49,812 bases of DNA from Lysobacteraceae bacterium (GCA_028870665.1 JAGWPB010000012.1:1-49812); one strand, 5' to 3'. Shown: positions 37,833 through 48,144, counted from the first letter of the stretch. Notes: generated by a model from the sequence alone, not told the origin. Numbers and translations are program-made.

Positions 37833-37927
37833 GATATGGCCCTCCTCGCAGTAAGTATTTCACAGCCCAACGATTGAACTCAGCCGCGTCGCAAGGCGGT
37901 GTCGACTGCGGTGATGTGTTATGCCGC

Positions 37928-38500
37928 TTACCGCATCTCGATCTTCTGATAGCTGAGCGATACCGCCTGCTGGCCATCCGCCACCGCGCACGACGACACC
38001 ATCACATCGCTCAGCACCCAGGTCTTGCCCTTGCCGCTGAGCGTGGCGTGCGGAAAGTGCTTGCCCTGCGCGCAGACGCTGGCCTGGCGTGCCGCGACCT
38101 GCGCCGGTGACCCGTCCACATGCAGGGTGATGGCGCCGGGGCCGGACGAGCGCGGCGTCATGGCAGCGGTCATGCCGTCACCATCGACGTCGCCGATGGC
38201 TGCCGGCGAGGATCCGGGTTGCATCGCGCCCGGTGCGGCCTCGCGCTTCATCAGGGTGACGTGGCCGGTCTTGTTGTGGCGGGCAGAGGCCATGCGACCG
38301 GCGCTGAGCGAGCCGTTGCCCACGGCACTGGGTTGGCTGGCGCCGAAGGAAAACGACATCACCTCCAGCGGCGGGCCCTTGATTGCGGCGCCGTCCTTGA
38401 GGTCCTCGATCTGCAGTAGGTAATCGGATGATGCCCAGGCCGTGCCGCTCACGAGCAGGCTGGCGATGACGGCAAAACGCAGAGTGCGATGAATGCGCAT
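37928..38500 (-). CDS. Exported Hcp-like protein (type VI tube protein family resemblance)
   Basis: A 190-residue protein with a signal peptide (cleavage near AWA, residue 23). The mature start SSDYLLQIEDLKDGAAIKG, the strand LEVMSFSFGASQP and the C-terminal AVSLSYQKIEM resemble the Hcp family (DxxLxIxGIxG, EVxSFSWG, VSLxYxKIE). There is an extra glycine/proline-rich insertion around 85-120 and two cysteines. True Hcp has no signal peptide, and no type VI genes are nearby. AAGGGGA six bases upstream supports the start, and a palindrome at 38527-38541 may be its operator. Confidence 0.7.
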   Translation of the reverse strand: MRIHRTLRFAVIASLLVSGTAWASSDYLLQIEDLKDGAAIKGPPLEVMSFSFGASQPSAVGNGSLSAGRMASARHNKTGHVTLMKREAAPGAMQPGSSPAAIGDVDGDGMTAAMTPRSSGPGAITLHVDGSPAQVAARQASVCAQGKHFPHATLSGKGKTWVLSDVMVSSCAVADGQQAVSLSYQKIEMR

Positions 38501-38526
38501 GACGAATCCCCTTGGTTGGTTGCAAC

Positions 38527-38541
38527 ATTACGAATCGTAAT
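38527..38541. promoter_or_regulatory. Palindromic operator candidate upstream of the Hcp-like gene
   Basis: ATTACGA and TCGTAAT form a perfect 7-bp inverted repeat around one central base, 27 bases before the start of the Hcp-like gene, in an AT-rich patch within otherwise GC-rich DNA. The size and symmetry fit a TetR- or MarR-type operator. No regulator gene is adjacent. Confidence 0.5.
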
Positions 38542-38634
38542 ATTGCGCCGAACTGGGAGGTCGCGGCAATCGGCAGCGGATGACCGGCAGCGGGCAGCAT
38601 CTTGATGCACCGCACCCGAGGCGCGGAGGGTCTG

Positions 38635-40719
38635 TCAGCCGATATCGCTTGCGGCAAGTCCGGCGCGATGGCGCTGCGCCATGCGCTGCAGCAGGGCGGC
38701 GAAATCGCCGGCGCAACCGCGCATGTCGAACAGCGGCGAAGACGCGCGCAGGCCGGCCAGGCGGGCGTGCAGCGCGGTGCGCGCGACGGCATCGTGTCCG
38801 AGGCGGATCGCGGTGGCCACGTACGCCGCGTCATCGGCGGCGTTGAGCGCATCGAGACCGAGATGATGGTTGAGACTGCCGGCGACGCGCGCGGCGAAGG
38901 TCGCGCCAGGCGCGGTCAGCACCGGGCAGCCGGCCCACAGCGCGTCGCTGGCGGTGGTGTGGGCGTTGTAGGGGTGGCTGTCGAGGAACAGGTCGGCGTG
39001 TGCGTACAGGCCCAGGTACTCGGCATGCGCGCGGCGCGCGGCGAAGACCACGCGCACGGGGTCGACGCCCGCGGTGGCGAGGATCGCGCGCAGGCGTGCG
39101 TTGACCGGCGCGCCGGCGTCCAACAGCCACAGCACGCTGTGCGGTACCGCGCGCAACACCGCGGCGAAGCGCGCGAGTGTGACGTTGTTGAGCTTGAAGG
39201 TGTTGTTGAAGCAGGCGTAGACCACGGTTGCGTCCGGCAGACCGAGCACGGTGCGCGGCGGCGGCGCGACCGGCACCCGCGTCGGATCGCTGGGCTGGTA
39301 GCAGCGGGGCAGATACGCCACCGCTTCGCTGACGTGTGGGCGCAGAGCGGCCGGCAGCACGAAGCGGTCGGCGATCAGGTAATCCATCCACGGCGCGCCG
39401 GAGCTGCCGGGGTAGGCTAGCCAGTTCACCTGCAGTGGTGCCGGGCGCAGCGCGAAAGTCTGCGGGCGGCCGCCGCCGCACCAGCCGTCGAGATCGATCA
39501 GGATCTCGATGGCGTCCTCACGGATGGTCCGCGCCAGCGCCTCGGCGGTCTGCGCGCTGGCGTCGCGAAACGTGTGTGCGGCCGCGGCGAGCCGCGCGCG
39601 CCAGGCGCTGCCGTCGTCGCGGCTGGTGGCGTAAAGCGCGATGTGCGGCAGCAGCTCACGCAGCGCCTCGAAGAACGCCACGGTCAGCATCGCGGTCGCG
39701 TGCTGATGAAAGCCGTTGGCGACGAAGCCCACGCGCAGCGGCGCGTGGACGGCGCGCGGCGCGTGCTGCCAGCCCAGCCGGGCACGGCGTGCCATCGCCG
39801 CGGCCTCGACGCGCGCCGCTTCGAGGCGCGCGCAGGCGAGCTGCGCGGCGGCGTCGCCGTCCTCGGCGAGGAAGGCGAACGGCGACACCCCGCCGCGACC
39901 GGCGGCGACGTGCGCGTGCAATCGCGTCGTCAACGCGTCCAACCCGGCCAGGTCGACGCACTGGCGACGCGTGAAGACCAGCTGGCCGAGGGCACGACCG
40001 TCATCGGGGTCGAGTGCCAGCGCCGTCGCGTAAGCGGCCGCAGCGGCCTCGCAGCGACCCTGTTCGTCGCGCATCAGGCCGGTCTGGTAGGCGAACCGAG
40101 CGTCTTGCGGCGCGCGCCGCGCCCCTTCGGCGTAGGCCGCCTCGGCGTCAGCATGGCGGCCCTGCGCGGCCAGCGCGTGGCCGAGCAGCAGCCAGCCGTC
40201 GACCGGTGCCTCCGGACTCGCCAGCGCGCCGCGTGCGCGCATTTCGGCATCGGCTGCGGCGCCGAGTTCGAGTTCGATCGCGGCCAGATTGATGGCGCCG
40301 CCCGCGGTCTGCGGCGTCGCCGCCAGCGCCTCGAGGTAGGCCGCGCGCGCGCCGTCGAGATCGCCGGCGGCGCGCCGCGCGTTGCCGAGCAGATTGAGTG
40401 CCGGCGGATAGCCGGGTGCCAGCGCCAGGGCCTGCTCGACGGCCGCAATCGCGCCCGCGGCGTCGTCCAGCGCCAGCCGTGCGCTGGCCAGATTGCAGAA
40501 CACCGCGGCGCTGCGCGGCGCCAGCCGGGCGCCGCGTTCGAGCACCGCGACGGCGTCGGCGGCGCGGCCGGTCAGCAGCAGGGCGACACCGTGCAGGCGT
40601 GCCAGCTCGGCGTCCTCGGGATGGCGCGTGCGCAGTGCGCGCACCGCGATTTCGGCTTCGGCCGCGCGGCCGCTGGCCAGCAGCTGGGCGATCGGCGCTG
40701 CGCGGTCGGTGGCCTGCAT
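38635..40719 (-). CDS. TPR / SPINDLY-type O-linked N-acetylglucosamine transferase family protein (GT41-like)
   Basis: A 694-residue protein. About six TPR units span residues 10-250 (for example AAVFCNLASARLALDDAAGA and ALNLLGNARRAAGDLDGARA). A catalytic region of the OGT C-terminal type runs from about 327. It has LRVGFVANGFHQHATAML, NNTFKLNNVTLARFAAVLR, VPHSVLWLLDAG and DLFLDSHPYNAHTTASDALWAG. These are the nucleotide-sugar and phosphate-binding motifs of GT41. No signal peptide or membrane helix is seen, so it is cytosolic. The acceptor and sugar are unknown; bacterial relatives modify EF-P-like or surface proteins. It lies 7 bases downstream of the GNAT gene. Confidence 0.9.
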   Translation of the reverse strand: MQATDRAAPIAQLLASGRAAEAEIAVRALRTRHPEDAELARLHGVALLLTGRAADAVAVLERGARLAPRSAAVFCNLASARLALDDAAGAIAAVEQALALAPGYPPALNLLGNARRAAGDLDGARAAYLEALAATPQTAGGAINLAAIELELGAAADAEMRARGALASPEAPVDGWLLLGHALAAQGRHADAEAAYAEGARRAPQDARFAYQTGLMRDEQGRCEAAAAAYATALALDPDDGRALGQLVFTRRQCVDLAGLDALTTRLHAHVAAGRGGVSPFAFLAEDGDAAAQLACARLEAARVEAAAMARRARLGWQHAPRAVHAPLRVGFVANGFHQHATAMLTVAFFEALRELLPHIALYATSRDDGSAWRARLAAAAHTFRDASAQTAEALARTIREDAIEILIDLDGWCGGGRPQTFALRPAPLQVNWLAYPGSSGAPWMDYLIADRFVLPAALRPHVSEAVAYLPRCYQPSDPTRVPVAPPPRTVLGLPDATVVYACFNNTFKLNNVTLARFAAVLRAVPHSVLWLLDAGAPVNARLRAILATAGVDPVRVVFAARRAHAEYLGLYAHADLFLDSHPYNAHTTASDALWAGCPVLTAPGATFAARVAGSLNHHLGLDALNAADDAAYVATAIRLGHDAVARTALHARLAGLRASSPLFDMRGCAGDFAALLQRMAQRHRAGLAASDIG

Positions 40720-40726
40720 GCGCGGG

Positions 40727-41169
40727 TCAGACCGTCAGCGTGTACACGTGGCTGCTGTCGTCGCGCTGCCAGCCGTGGGCTGCGTACAGGCGCTGCGCCG
40801 CGGTGTTGCTGCGCTGGGTTTCCAGCTGCAGGCCCAGCGCACCGCTGGCCGCGGCGTGATCGCGCGCAGCAGCGAGCAGCGCGCGGCCGACGCCGTGCCG
40901 GCGCGCCGACGGCGCCACGTAGAGATCGTTGAGTTGCCAGATGCGCCCGGTGCGCACCGAGCTGAACAGCGGATACAGCTGGGCGAAGCCGGCCGCGGTG
41001 CCGTCGCGCAGCGCCAGCAGGATCACCGCATCGCCGCGGCGCAGGCGTTCGCCGATGAAGGCCCGCGCCCGCGCGGGATCGGCGGGCTGGCCGTAGAACT
41101 GGCGATAGGCGTCGAACAGCGGCGCGACGGCATCGAGGTCGGCGGCGACGGCGGTCCGGATCGTCGCGT

Positions 41170-41173
<4 letters not shown>
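40727..41173 (-). CDS. GNAT-family N-acetyltransferase
   Basis: A 148-residue acetyltransferase. The acetyl-CoA loop is in [24 protein letters not shown], and the C-terminal motif is [22 protein letters not shown]. The N-terminal strand [25 protein letters not shown] is typical. The acceptor substrate is unknown. The start overlaps the prfA stop by ATGA, so it is co-translated with prfA. Confidence 0.9.
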
Positions 41174-42248
<1,075 letters not shown>

Positions 42249-42252
<4 letters not shown>

Positions 42253-43517
42253 GGCGTGTCGTCGTGCGTGCCGAGGCCGTACAGGCGGCCGGCGGCATGC
42301 AGCAGGTCCGATTCGCCTTTCAGCGCGGCTTCGCGCAGGCGCGCGCTGGGCGCGTGCAGCAGCTTGCTGGTCAGGGTGTTGGCGAGATAGGTCATGGCTT
42401 CGTCGGGGCTCCTGCCGGCCGCGATCAGGGCGCGCGCCTTGGCCAGCACCTCGTCGCGCTGTGCCTCGGCGCGGGTGCGCAGCGCGACGATCGGGTTGTC
42501 CACGGTCAGCGCGCGGCGCCAGGCCATGTAGTGCTCGACTTGCAGGTCGATGATCGCCTCGGCTTCGCGCGCCGCCGCCTCGCGCGAGCGCAGGCCGGCG
42601 TCGATCACCTGGCGCAGGTCGTCGATGCTGTACAGGAAGACGTCCTGCAGATCGGCCACCTCGGCCTCGATGTCGCGCGGTACCGCGATGTCGAGCAGGA
42701 ACATCGGCCGATGCCGGCGTCGGGCGATCGCCGCCGCGACCATCGCGCGCGTGATCACCGGTGTGCGGCTGGCCGTGGAGCTGATGACGATGTCGGCCTC
42801 GGCCAGGTGCTGCGGCAGGTCGGCCAGGGTCACCGCGTAGCCGCCGATGCGGGTCGCCAGTGCCTGTGCGTTCTCGAGGGTGCGGTTGGCCACCAGCAGG
42901 CGCGGCACGCGCTTGTCGACCAGGTGTCGTGCGGCCAGTTCGATCGTTTCCCCGGCGCCGACCAGCAAGACGGTGGCGCCGCGCAGATCCGTGAACAGGC
43001 GTTCGACCAGACGCACCGCGGTGAAGGCGACCGACACCGGATGCGCGCCGATGCGGGTGTCGGTGCGCACGCGCTTGGCCACCGCGAAGGTGTTCTGCAG
43101 CAGGCGCTCCATCGGTGCCTGCAGGGTATGCGCCTGACGCGCCAGTCGATAGGCGTCCTTGACTTGGCCGAGGATCTGCGGCTCGCCCAGCACCATCGAG
43201 TCGAGGCCGGTGGCGACGCGGAACATGTGCCGCACCGCCTCGCTTTCCTCGTGGCGGTAGAGGAACTCGTCGAGCCGTCCGCCCGGCAGGTCGTAGTGCT
43301 GGTGCAGCCAGCGCAGAGGGGCCGCCTCGGCGCCGGCGGCGACACTGCAGTAAAGCTCGGTGCGGTTGCAGGTCGACAGGATCAGCGCCTCGTCCACGCC
43401 GTCCAGACGGGTCAGTTCGGCCAGCGCCTGCGGTGCGCTGTCGCTGTCGAACGCGACCTGCTCGCGCAGGTCGATCGGAGCGGACAGATGGTTGAGCCCG
43501 AGGGCAATCAGAGGCAT
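42249..43517 (-). CDS. hemA: Glutamyl-tRNA reductase
   Basis: Reduces Glu-tRNA to glutamate-1-semialdehyde, the first committed step of C5-pathway tetrapyrrole synthesis. The 422-residue protein has the catalytic Cys in [12 protein letters not shown], the [14 protein letters not shown] region, the NADPH loop [11 protein letters not shown] and the C-terminal dimerisation helix. ATG at 43517 ([10 protein letters not shown]) is preferred over the longer open form because family members start at this strand. It is divergent from the TPR lipoprotein-lolB-ispE operon, a standard gammaproteobacterial layout. Confidence 0.97.
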
Positions 43518-43639
43518 GAGGGCGCGCGGGCGACGATCGGCTAAGCTCACGGGGACCGGCGTCGGCCGGCTTTCGGCATCACGCGCGGGGCAGGATCACG
43601 GTGGAAATTGTGCGGACTGCACCTTGCAAGATCAAGCAC

Positions 43640-45352
43640 ATGCGGCAATTTGTGGCCGCGGCACTGGCGTTGGCCATGCTGGCCGGTTGTGCGCAGGCGC
43701 CGCGGCGCCCTGTGCAGCATACCCCGACGCCCGTGCCGCAGCCGTTGGCGCGCGTCGCGCTGGCACCCGGGCCGGGGCAGCCGATCGCGGCCGATCTGTT
43801 GCAGGCCGAGTTCGCGTTGGCGCGCAACGACCTCAGGACCGCGGCCGCGGCGACGGCGCGCGCGGCGTCGCTTTCAGCTGACCCGGCGCTGGCCGGACGG
43901 GCCGTGGCACTGGCGGTGGCCGTGCACGACGCGCCGCTGGCGACACAGATGCTGGCGCGCTGGCAGGCGCTGGGCGCCGCGCCGGGCCCGCTGGCTGCGG
44001 CGCGCGCTCAGCTGGCGCTCGACCAGGGCGATCGCGCCGCCGCCGAGCGCCAACTCGATGCGGTGATCGCCGTCGGCGGAAGCAATGCCTGGCGCGATGC
44101 ACTGCGGGTACTGGCCGCGGCGCGCGACCCGGCGTTGGCCGGCGTGGTGCTCGAACACCTCGCGACCCCGGCACGGTTGCCCGGTAATGACGGCGCGGTC
44201 TGGCTGGCGGCCAGCCAGCTGGGCGCGCAGCTCGGCCGGCGGATCTGGGCCCGGCGCCTTGCCGCCGCGACGCTGACACGTTTCGGCAGCGCTGCCAGCT
44301 TCGGCTGGTCGGCGCAGATGGCGCAACAGGCAGGCGATGCCCGGGCTGCGGAGGCCACGTTGCGTGCCGGACTGGCGCGGCATCCGCGCAGTATCCCGTT
44401 GCGCATGGCCATGGCCGGTCTACTGTCCGCGCGGGGCGACAACACAGCCGCGCAGCGGCTGCTGGCGCAGCCCCCGCAGGACGCCGATACCTACGCGGCG
44501 CGTGCGGCATACGCCGCGCGGGCCGACGATCGCAAGGCGCTGGCGGCGATCTATGCCCAACTGGGCCGCGCGCCGGTCGCCGCGCGCAGGCCCAATCTGT
44601 TTCTGCTCGGCCAGTTGGCCGAACTGCTCGGTCGGCGCCAGTCTGCGCTCGACTGGTATGCCCAGGTGGGGGATGAGGATGCGCATGGCTTCGATGCCGC
44701 GGTGCGCCGCGTGGTGCTGCTGTCGGAACTGGGCCGTCCGCAGCAGGCGCAAACCCTGCTGCACGGCCTGCAGACCGATTATGCCGACGCGCCCAAGGCG
44801 TCCCTCAAGCTGCTGATGCTCGAGGCGGAACTCGACGTGCGCGCGCGACGCTATGCCGAAGCGGTGGCGGTCTACGGACGCGCGTTGCAGCGGTCACCCG
44901 ACGATCCGGCCCTGCTGTATGCGCGCGGCGTGGCGGCGGCCGAGGCCGGTGCGCTGGATCTGGCGGTGGCCGACCTGAGTCGCGTGCTGAAACTGAAACC
45001 CGATGATATCAACGCCATGAACGCGCTCGGCTTCACCCTCGCCGACGCCGGGCGCGACCTGGCCGAAGCCGAGAGGCTGGTCGCCGCCGCCCATCGATCC
45101 CGTCCCGATGATCCGGCGATCACCGATTCCTGGGGCTGGGTGCAGTTTCGTCTCGGCCGCCTCGCTGAATCCGAGCGCAGCCTGCGCAAGGCCTGGGACA
45201 AGAGCAAGGACGCCGAGATCGGCGCGCATCTGGCCGCGGTGCTGTGGGCGCAGGGCCGCCGCGCCGAGGCGCGTGCGGTGCTGATGCAGGCACAGAGGAT
45301 CGATCCGCACAGCCGCAGTGTGCACGCGTTGCAGCGGCGCTGGGGCACATGA
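43640..45352 (+). CDS. TPR-repeat lipoprotein
   Basis: A 570-residue protein with a lipoprotein signal peptide ending LAMLAGC (Cys17). It consists largely of helical TPR-like repeats; the clearest are at the C-terminus (AVAVYGRALQRSPDDPALLY, AVADLSRVLKLKPDDINAMN, RLAESERSLRKAWDKSKD). ATG at 43640 is preferred to GTG at 43601 because it starts right at the signal peptide. The same kind of gene precedes lolB in pseudomonads and xanthomonads. It likely acts as an envelope scaffold. It overlaps lolB by ATGA. Confidence 0.9.
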   Translation: MRQFVAAALALAMLAGCAQAPRRPVQHTPTPVPQPLARVALAPGPGQPIAADLLQAEFALARNDLRTAAAATARAASLSADPALAGRAVALAVAVHDAPLATQMLARWQALGAAPGPLAAARAQLALDQGDRAAAERQLDAVIAVGGSNAWRDALRVLAAARDPALAGVVLEHLATPARLPGNDGAVWLAASQLGAQLGRRIWARRLAAATLTRFGSAASFGWSAQMAQQAGDARAAEATLRAGLARHPRSIPLRMAMAGLLSARGDNTAAQRLLAQPPQDADTYAARAAYAARADDRKALAAIYAQLGRAPVAARRPNLFLLGQLAELLGRRQSALDWYAQVGDEDAHGFDAAVRRVVLLSELGRPQQAQTLLHGLQTDYADAPKASLKLLMLEAELDVRARRYAEAVAVYGRALQRSPDDPALLYARGVAAAEAGALDLAVADLSRVLKLKPDDINAMNALGFTLADAGRDLAEAERLVAAAHRSRPDDPAITDSWGWVQFRLGRLAESERSLRKAWDKSKDAEIGAHLAAVLWAQGRRAEARAVLMQAQRIDPHSRSVHALQRRWGT

Positions 45353-45960
45353 GCGGTCGTCGTCTGAGCGTTGTCGTTGCGGCGCTGCTGCTGGCGCTGA
45401 CCGCGTGCGCGCCGTTGCCGGTGCGCACGACGCCTGGAACGGCGGGCGAACTGGCCGCGCAAGCCGCGCGCGAGCGGGCACTGGCCGGCATCACGCACTT
45501 CACGCTGGACGGTCGCATCGGTGTCAGCGACGGCCGCGACGGCGGCAGCGGCGGCTTCACCTGGAAGCAAGACGGGGCCGCGCTGGATTTCACCGTGCGT
45601 GCACCGATTACCGGTCGCAGCTTTCGTCTCCGCAGCGGTCCGGATGGCGCCTGTCTGCAGGGGCTGAAACCGCAGCCGTTGTGTGCGGCCGATGCCGAAA
45701 GCCTGCTGGCCGCCCAGCTCGGCTGGCATCTGCCGCTGGCCGATCTGCATGCCTGGGCGATGGGCCTGCGCGCGCCCGGCAGTGCGGCGCAGCTGGCGTT
45801 CGCCGCCGACGGGCTGCCGGCCAGCCTCGACCAGGACGGCTGGCATGTCGAGTATCGCGACTGGGATCGCGCGCGGGTGCCGGTGTTGCCGCGTGCCATC
45901 TTCGCGCGCAAGCCGCCCTACAGCGTGCGTCTGTACGTGGAGCACTGGGAGCTGCCGTGA
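45349..45960 (+). CDS. lolB: Outer-membrane lipoprotein receptor LolB
   Basis: Accepts lipoproteins from LolA and inserts them into the outer membrane. The 203-residue protein has a lipobox LALTAC (Cys20) and the LolB fold (FTLDGRIGVSDGRDGGSGGFTW, a strand pattern like GRxxV, then LRAPGSAAQLAFAADGLPASLDQDGWHVEY). It is coupled to the upstream TPR gene and overlaps ispE by GTGA. Confidence 0.94.
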   Translation: MSGRRLSVVVAALLLALTACAPLPVRTTPGTAGELAAQAARERALAGITHFTLDGRIGVSDGRDGGSGGFTWKQDGAALDFTVRAPITGRSFRLRSGPDGACLQGLKPQPLCAADAESLLAAQLGWHLPLADLHAWAMGLRAPGSAAQLAFAADGLPASLDQDGWHVEYRDWDRARVPVLPRAIFARKPPYSVRLYVEHWELP

Positions 45961-46835
45961 CCGCGCCGGCGTGGACGCTCTGGCCGGCCCCGGCCAAGCT
46001 CAATCTGTTTCTGCATATCCTCGGCCGCCGCGCCGACGGCTATCACCGGCTGCAGACGGTGTTTCGCCTGCTCGACTGGGGTGACAGCGTGCGCCTGCGC
46101 CCGCGTGCCGACGGTGCGATCGTGCGCGTCGCCGGCGCGCAGGGAATCGCCGCGGACGACGACCTCGCGGTGCGCGCGGCGCGGGCGCTCAAGGTCGCGA
46201 CCGGCTGCCCGCTCGGCGTCGAGATCGCGGTGGACAAGCGGATCCCGGTCGGCGCCGGGCTCGGCGGCGGCAGTTCCGATGCCGCCACGACGCTGGTCGC
46301 GCTCAATCGGATCTGGGGCTGCGGGCTGGATGATGACGCCCTGGCCGCGCTGGGGTTGCACCTTGGTGCCGACGTGCCGGTGTTCGTGCGCGGGCACAAT
46401 GCGTGGGCCGAAGGCATCGGCGAGGTGTTGACCCCGATTGTGCTGCCGCCACGCTGGTACGTACTGCTCGACCCCGGCGTGCACGTCGCCACCGCGCCGC
46501 TTTTCCAAGCGCCTGAATTGACACGCAATGCCGCGGAAGAGACAATTCCCCGCTTTCTTGACGGGATGGTGACGGGCAACGCCTTCGAGCCGGTCGTGCG
46601 TGCGCGCCATCCTGCGGTGGCGATGGCGATGAGCTGGCTGGCGGGTTCGGGCCCGGCGCGATTGTCCGGCAGCGGCGGCAGCGTGTTCCTGGAAACCCGC
46701 AGCCACGCCGACGCCGCCGACATCGCCGCTCGCTGTCCCGTGCAGTACACGGCCCGGGTGGCGCGCGGAGCGGAGATCTCCGCGCTGACGCTCGCGGTCG
46801 AGCGATTTTCTGCTGGGGCGTCGCCAAGCTGGTAA
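45957..46835 (+). CDS. ispE: 4-diphosphocytidyl-2-C-methyl-D-erythritol kinase
   Basis: GHMP kinase of the MEP isoprenoid pathway. The 292-residue protein has [21 protein letters not shown] at the N-terminus, the ATP loop [15 protein letters not shown] and the C-terminal [15 protein letters not shown] at 45957 overlaps the lolB stop. Its final eight codons (SAGASPSW and stop) lie partly inside the tRNA-Gln gene that begins at 46814, so gene and tRNA share 22 bases on the same strand. Confidence 0.95.
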   Translation: MTAPAWTLWPAPAKLNLFLHILGRRADGYHRLQTVFRLLDWGDSVRLRPRADGAIVRVAGAQGIAADDDLAVRAARALKVATGCPLGVEIAVDKRIPVGAGLGGGSSDAATTLVALNRIWGCGLDDDALAALGLHLGADVPVFVRGHNAWAEGIGEVLTPIVLPPRWYVLLDPGVHVATAPLFQAPELTRNAAEETIPRFLDGMVTGNAFEPVVRARHPAVAMAMSWLAGSGPARLSGSGGSVFLETRSHADAADIAARCPVQYTARVARGAEISALTLAVERFSAGASPSW

Positions 46836-46889
46836 GGCACGGGATTTTGATTCCCGCATTCGCAGGTTCGAGTCCTGCCGCCCCAGCCA
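46814..46889 (+). tRNA. tRNA-Gln (TTG)
   Basis: A 76-base tRNA starting TGGGGCGTCGCCAAG. The seven-pair acceptor stem TGGGGCG/CGCCCCA, anticodon stem CGGGA/TCCCG with loop TTTTGAT (anticodon TTG), T-arm GCAGG-TTCGAGT-CCTGC, discriminator G and encoded CCA are all present. Its first 22 bases overlap the end of ispE, and prs starts 43 bases after it, so it may be processed from the operon transcript. Confidence 0.96.
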
Positions 46890-46932
46890 ATCGCTCTTCC
46901 TCGCGACGGCTACGCTAGACAAGGGTTCATCC

Positions 46933-47892
46933 GTGAATGCCACCAACGGCCTGATGCTGTTTTCCGGCAACGCCCACCGCAAGCTGGCGGAGGACGTCGC
47001 CCATCGCCTCGGCATCCCGCTGGGCAAGGCCCAGGTCGGGCGCTTCTCCGACGGTGAGGTGCAGGTCGAGATCGAGGAGAACGTGCGGCGCCAGGAAGTG
47101 TTCGTGCTGCAGCCGACCAGCGCGCCGACCGCCGAGAACTTCATGGAATTGCTGGTCCTGATCGATGCGCTCAAGCGCGCCTCGGCGGCGACGGTGACCG
47201 CGGTGATCCCGTACTTCGGCTACGCGCGCCAGGACCGCCGCTCGCGCTCGGCGCGGGTGCCGATCACGGCCAAGCTGGCGGCGAAGATGCTCAGCACCGC
47301 GAACTGCGATCGGGTGCTGACGGTCGACCTGCACGCCGACCAGATCCAGGGTTTCTTCGACATACCGGTGGACAACGTCTATGCCTCGCCGGTGCTGCTG
47401 GCCGACATCTGGCGGCATCAGGGCATGGACAACCTGATCGTGGTCAGTCCCGACGTCGGCGGCGTGGTGCGCGCGCGCGCGATCGCCAAGCGACTCGACG
47501 ACGCCGAGCTGGCGATCATCGACAAGCGCCGCCCGCGACCGAACGAGGCCACCGTCATGAACATCATCGGCGACGTCACCGGCAAGACCTGCGTGCTGGT
47601 CGATGACATCGTCGACACTGCGGGCACCCTGTGCGCGGCGGCGGCGGCGCTGAAGAAAAGCGGCGCACGCAAGGTGGTGGCGTACTGCGTGCATCCGGTG
47701 CTGTCGGGCCCCGCCGTCGGCAATATCGAGAAGTCGGCACTGGACGAACTGGTGGTCACCGACACCGTGCCGTTGCGCCCCGAGGCCGGCGCCTGTGCAC
47801 GCATCCGGCAGTTGCACGTCGCCGAGCTGCTGGCGGAAACGATCCGCCGCATCGCCTTCGGCGAGTCGGTGAGCTCGCTGTACGTGGATTGA
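46933..47892 (+). CDS. prs: Ribose-phosphate pyrophosphokinase
   Basis: Makes PRPP from ribose-5-phosphate and ATP for nucleotide, histidine and tryptophan synthesis. The 319-residue class I enzyme has [54 protein letters not shown] and the PRPP loop [11 protein letters not shown]. It starts at GTG 46933, the only start at the conserved N-terminus. It is placed after ispE and tRNA-Gln, as in related gammaproteobacteria. One small departure from consensus is [17 protein letters not shown]. Confidence 0.97.
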   Translation: MNATNGLMLFSGNAHRKLAEDVAHRLGIPLGKAQVGRFSDGEVQVEIEENVRRQEVFVLQPTSAPTAENFMELLVLIDALKRASAATVTAVIPYFGYARQDRRSRSARVPITAKLAAKMLSTANCDRVLTVDLHADQIQGFFDIPVDNVYASPVLLADIWRHQGMDNLIVVSPDVGGVVRARAIAKRLDDAELAIIDKRRPRPNEATVMNIIGDVTGKTCVLVDDIVDTAGTLCAAAAALKKSGARKVVAYCVHPVLSGPAVGNIEKSALDELVVTDTVPLRPEAGACARIRQLHVAELLAETIRRIAFGESVSSLYVD

Positions 47893-47937
47893 TGGGGCGC
47901 GGATTGATGCAGGGCGAGCAATAGAAAGCCGGACGCA

Positions 47938-47955
47938 GGGAGTCAGGAGTCGGGA
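47938..47955 (+). repeat. Two-copy heptamer repeat GGGAGTC
   Basis: GGGAGTC at 47938-47944 and AGGAGTC at 47945-47951 are followed by GGGAAAA. The same heptamer family (GGGACTC and its complement) forms the array at 49709-49812, which is bounded by the same run (TTTTCCC on the plus strand). Here it is short and partly decayed. Confidence 0.6.
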
Positions 47956-47965
47956 AAATCTCGGC

Positions 47966-48100
47966 GTCATCCTGAGCTTAGCGAAGGATCTGGAGTTCGT
48001 GCGGCACCCGGCGGCCCGTTGTTTCCGGGCCAAACCCCGGGGTTCACGCGCCGAGATGCTTGGGCCTGCGGCCAGATGCTTCGCTGGCGCTCGACATGAC
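47966..48100. repeat. MITE-like element with imperfect terminal inverted repeats in the prs-rplY spacer
   Basis: The left arm at 47966-47994 (GTCATCCTGAGCTTAGCGAA then GGATCTGG) is matched by the reverse complement of 48071-48100 (GTCATGTCGAGCGCCAGCGA then AGCATCTGG). The GTCAT ends, GAGC, AGCGAAG and ATCTGG are kept. About 75 bases of GC-rich DNA lie between the arms. This GTCATCCTGAGC...GAAGGATCT motif occurs as a dispersed intergenic repeat in many bacteria. No gene is inside. Confidence 0.7.
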
Positions 48101-48144
48101 AAGCGAGGACGGGAGCCGGTTTCCGGTCCCGATGCAACGAATCC

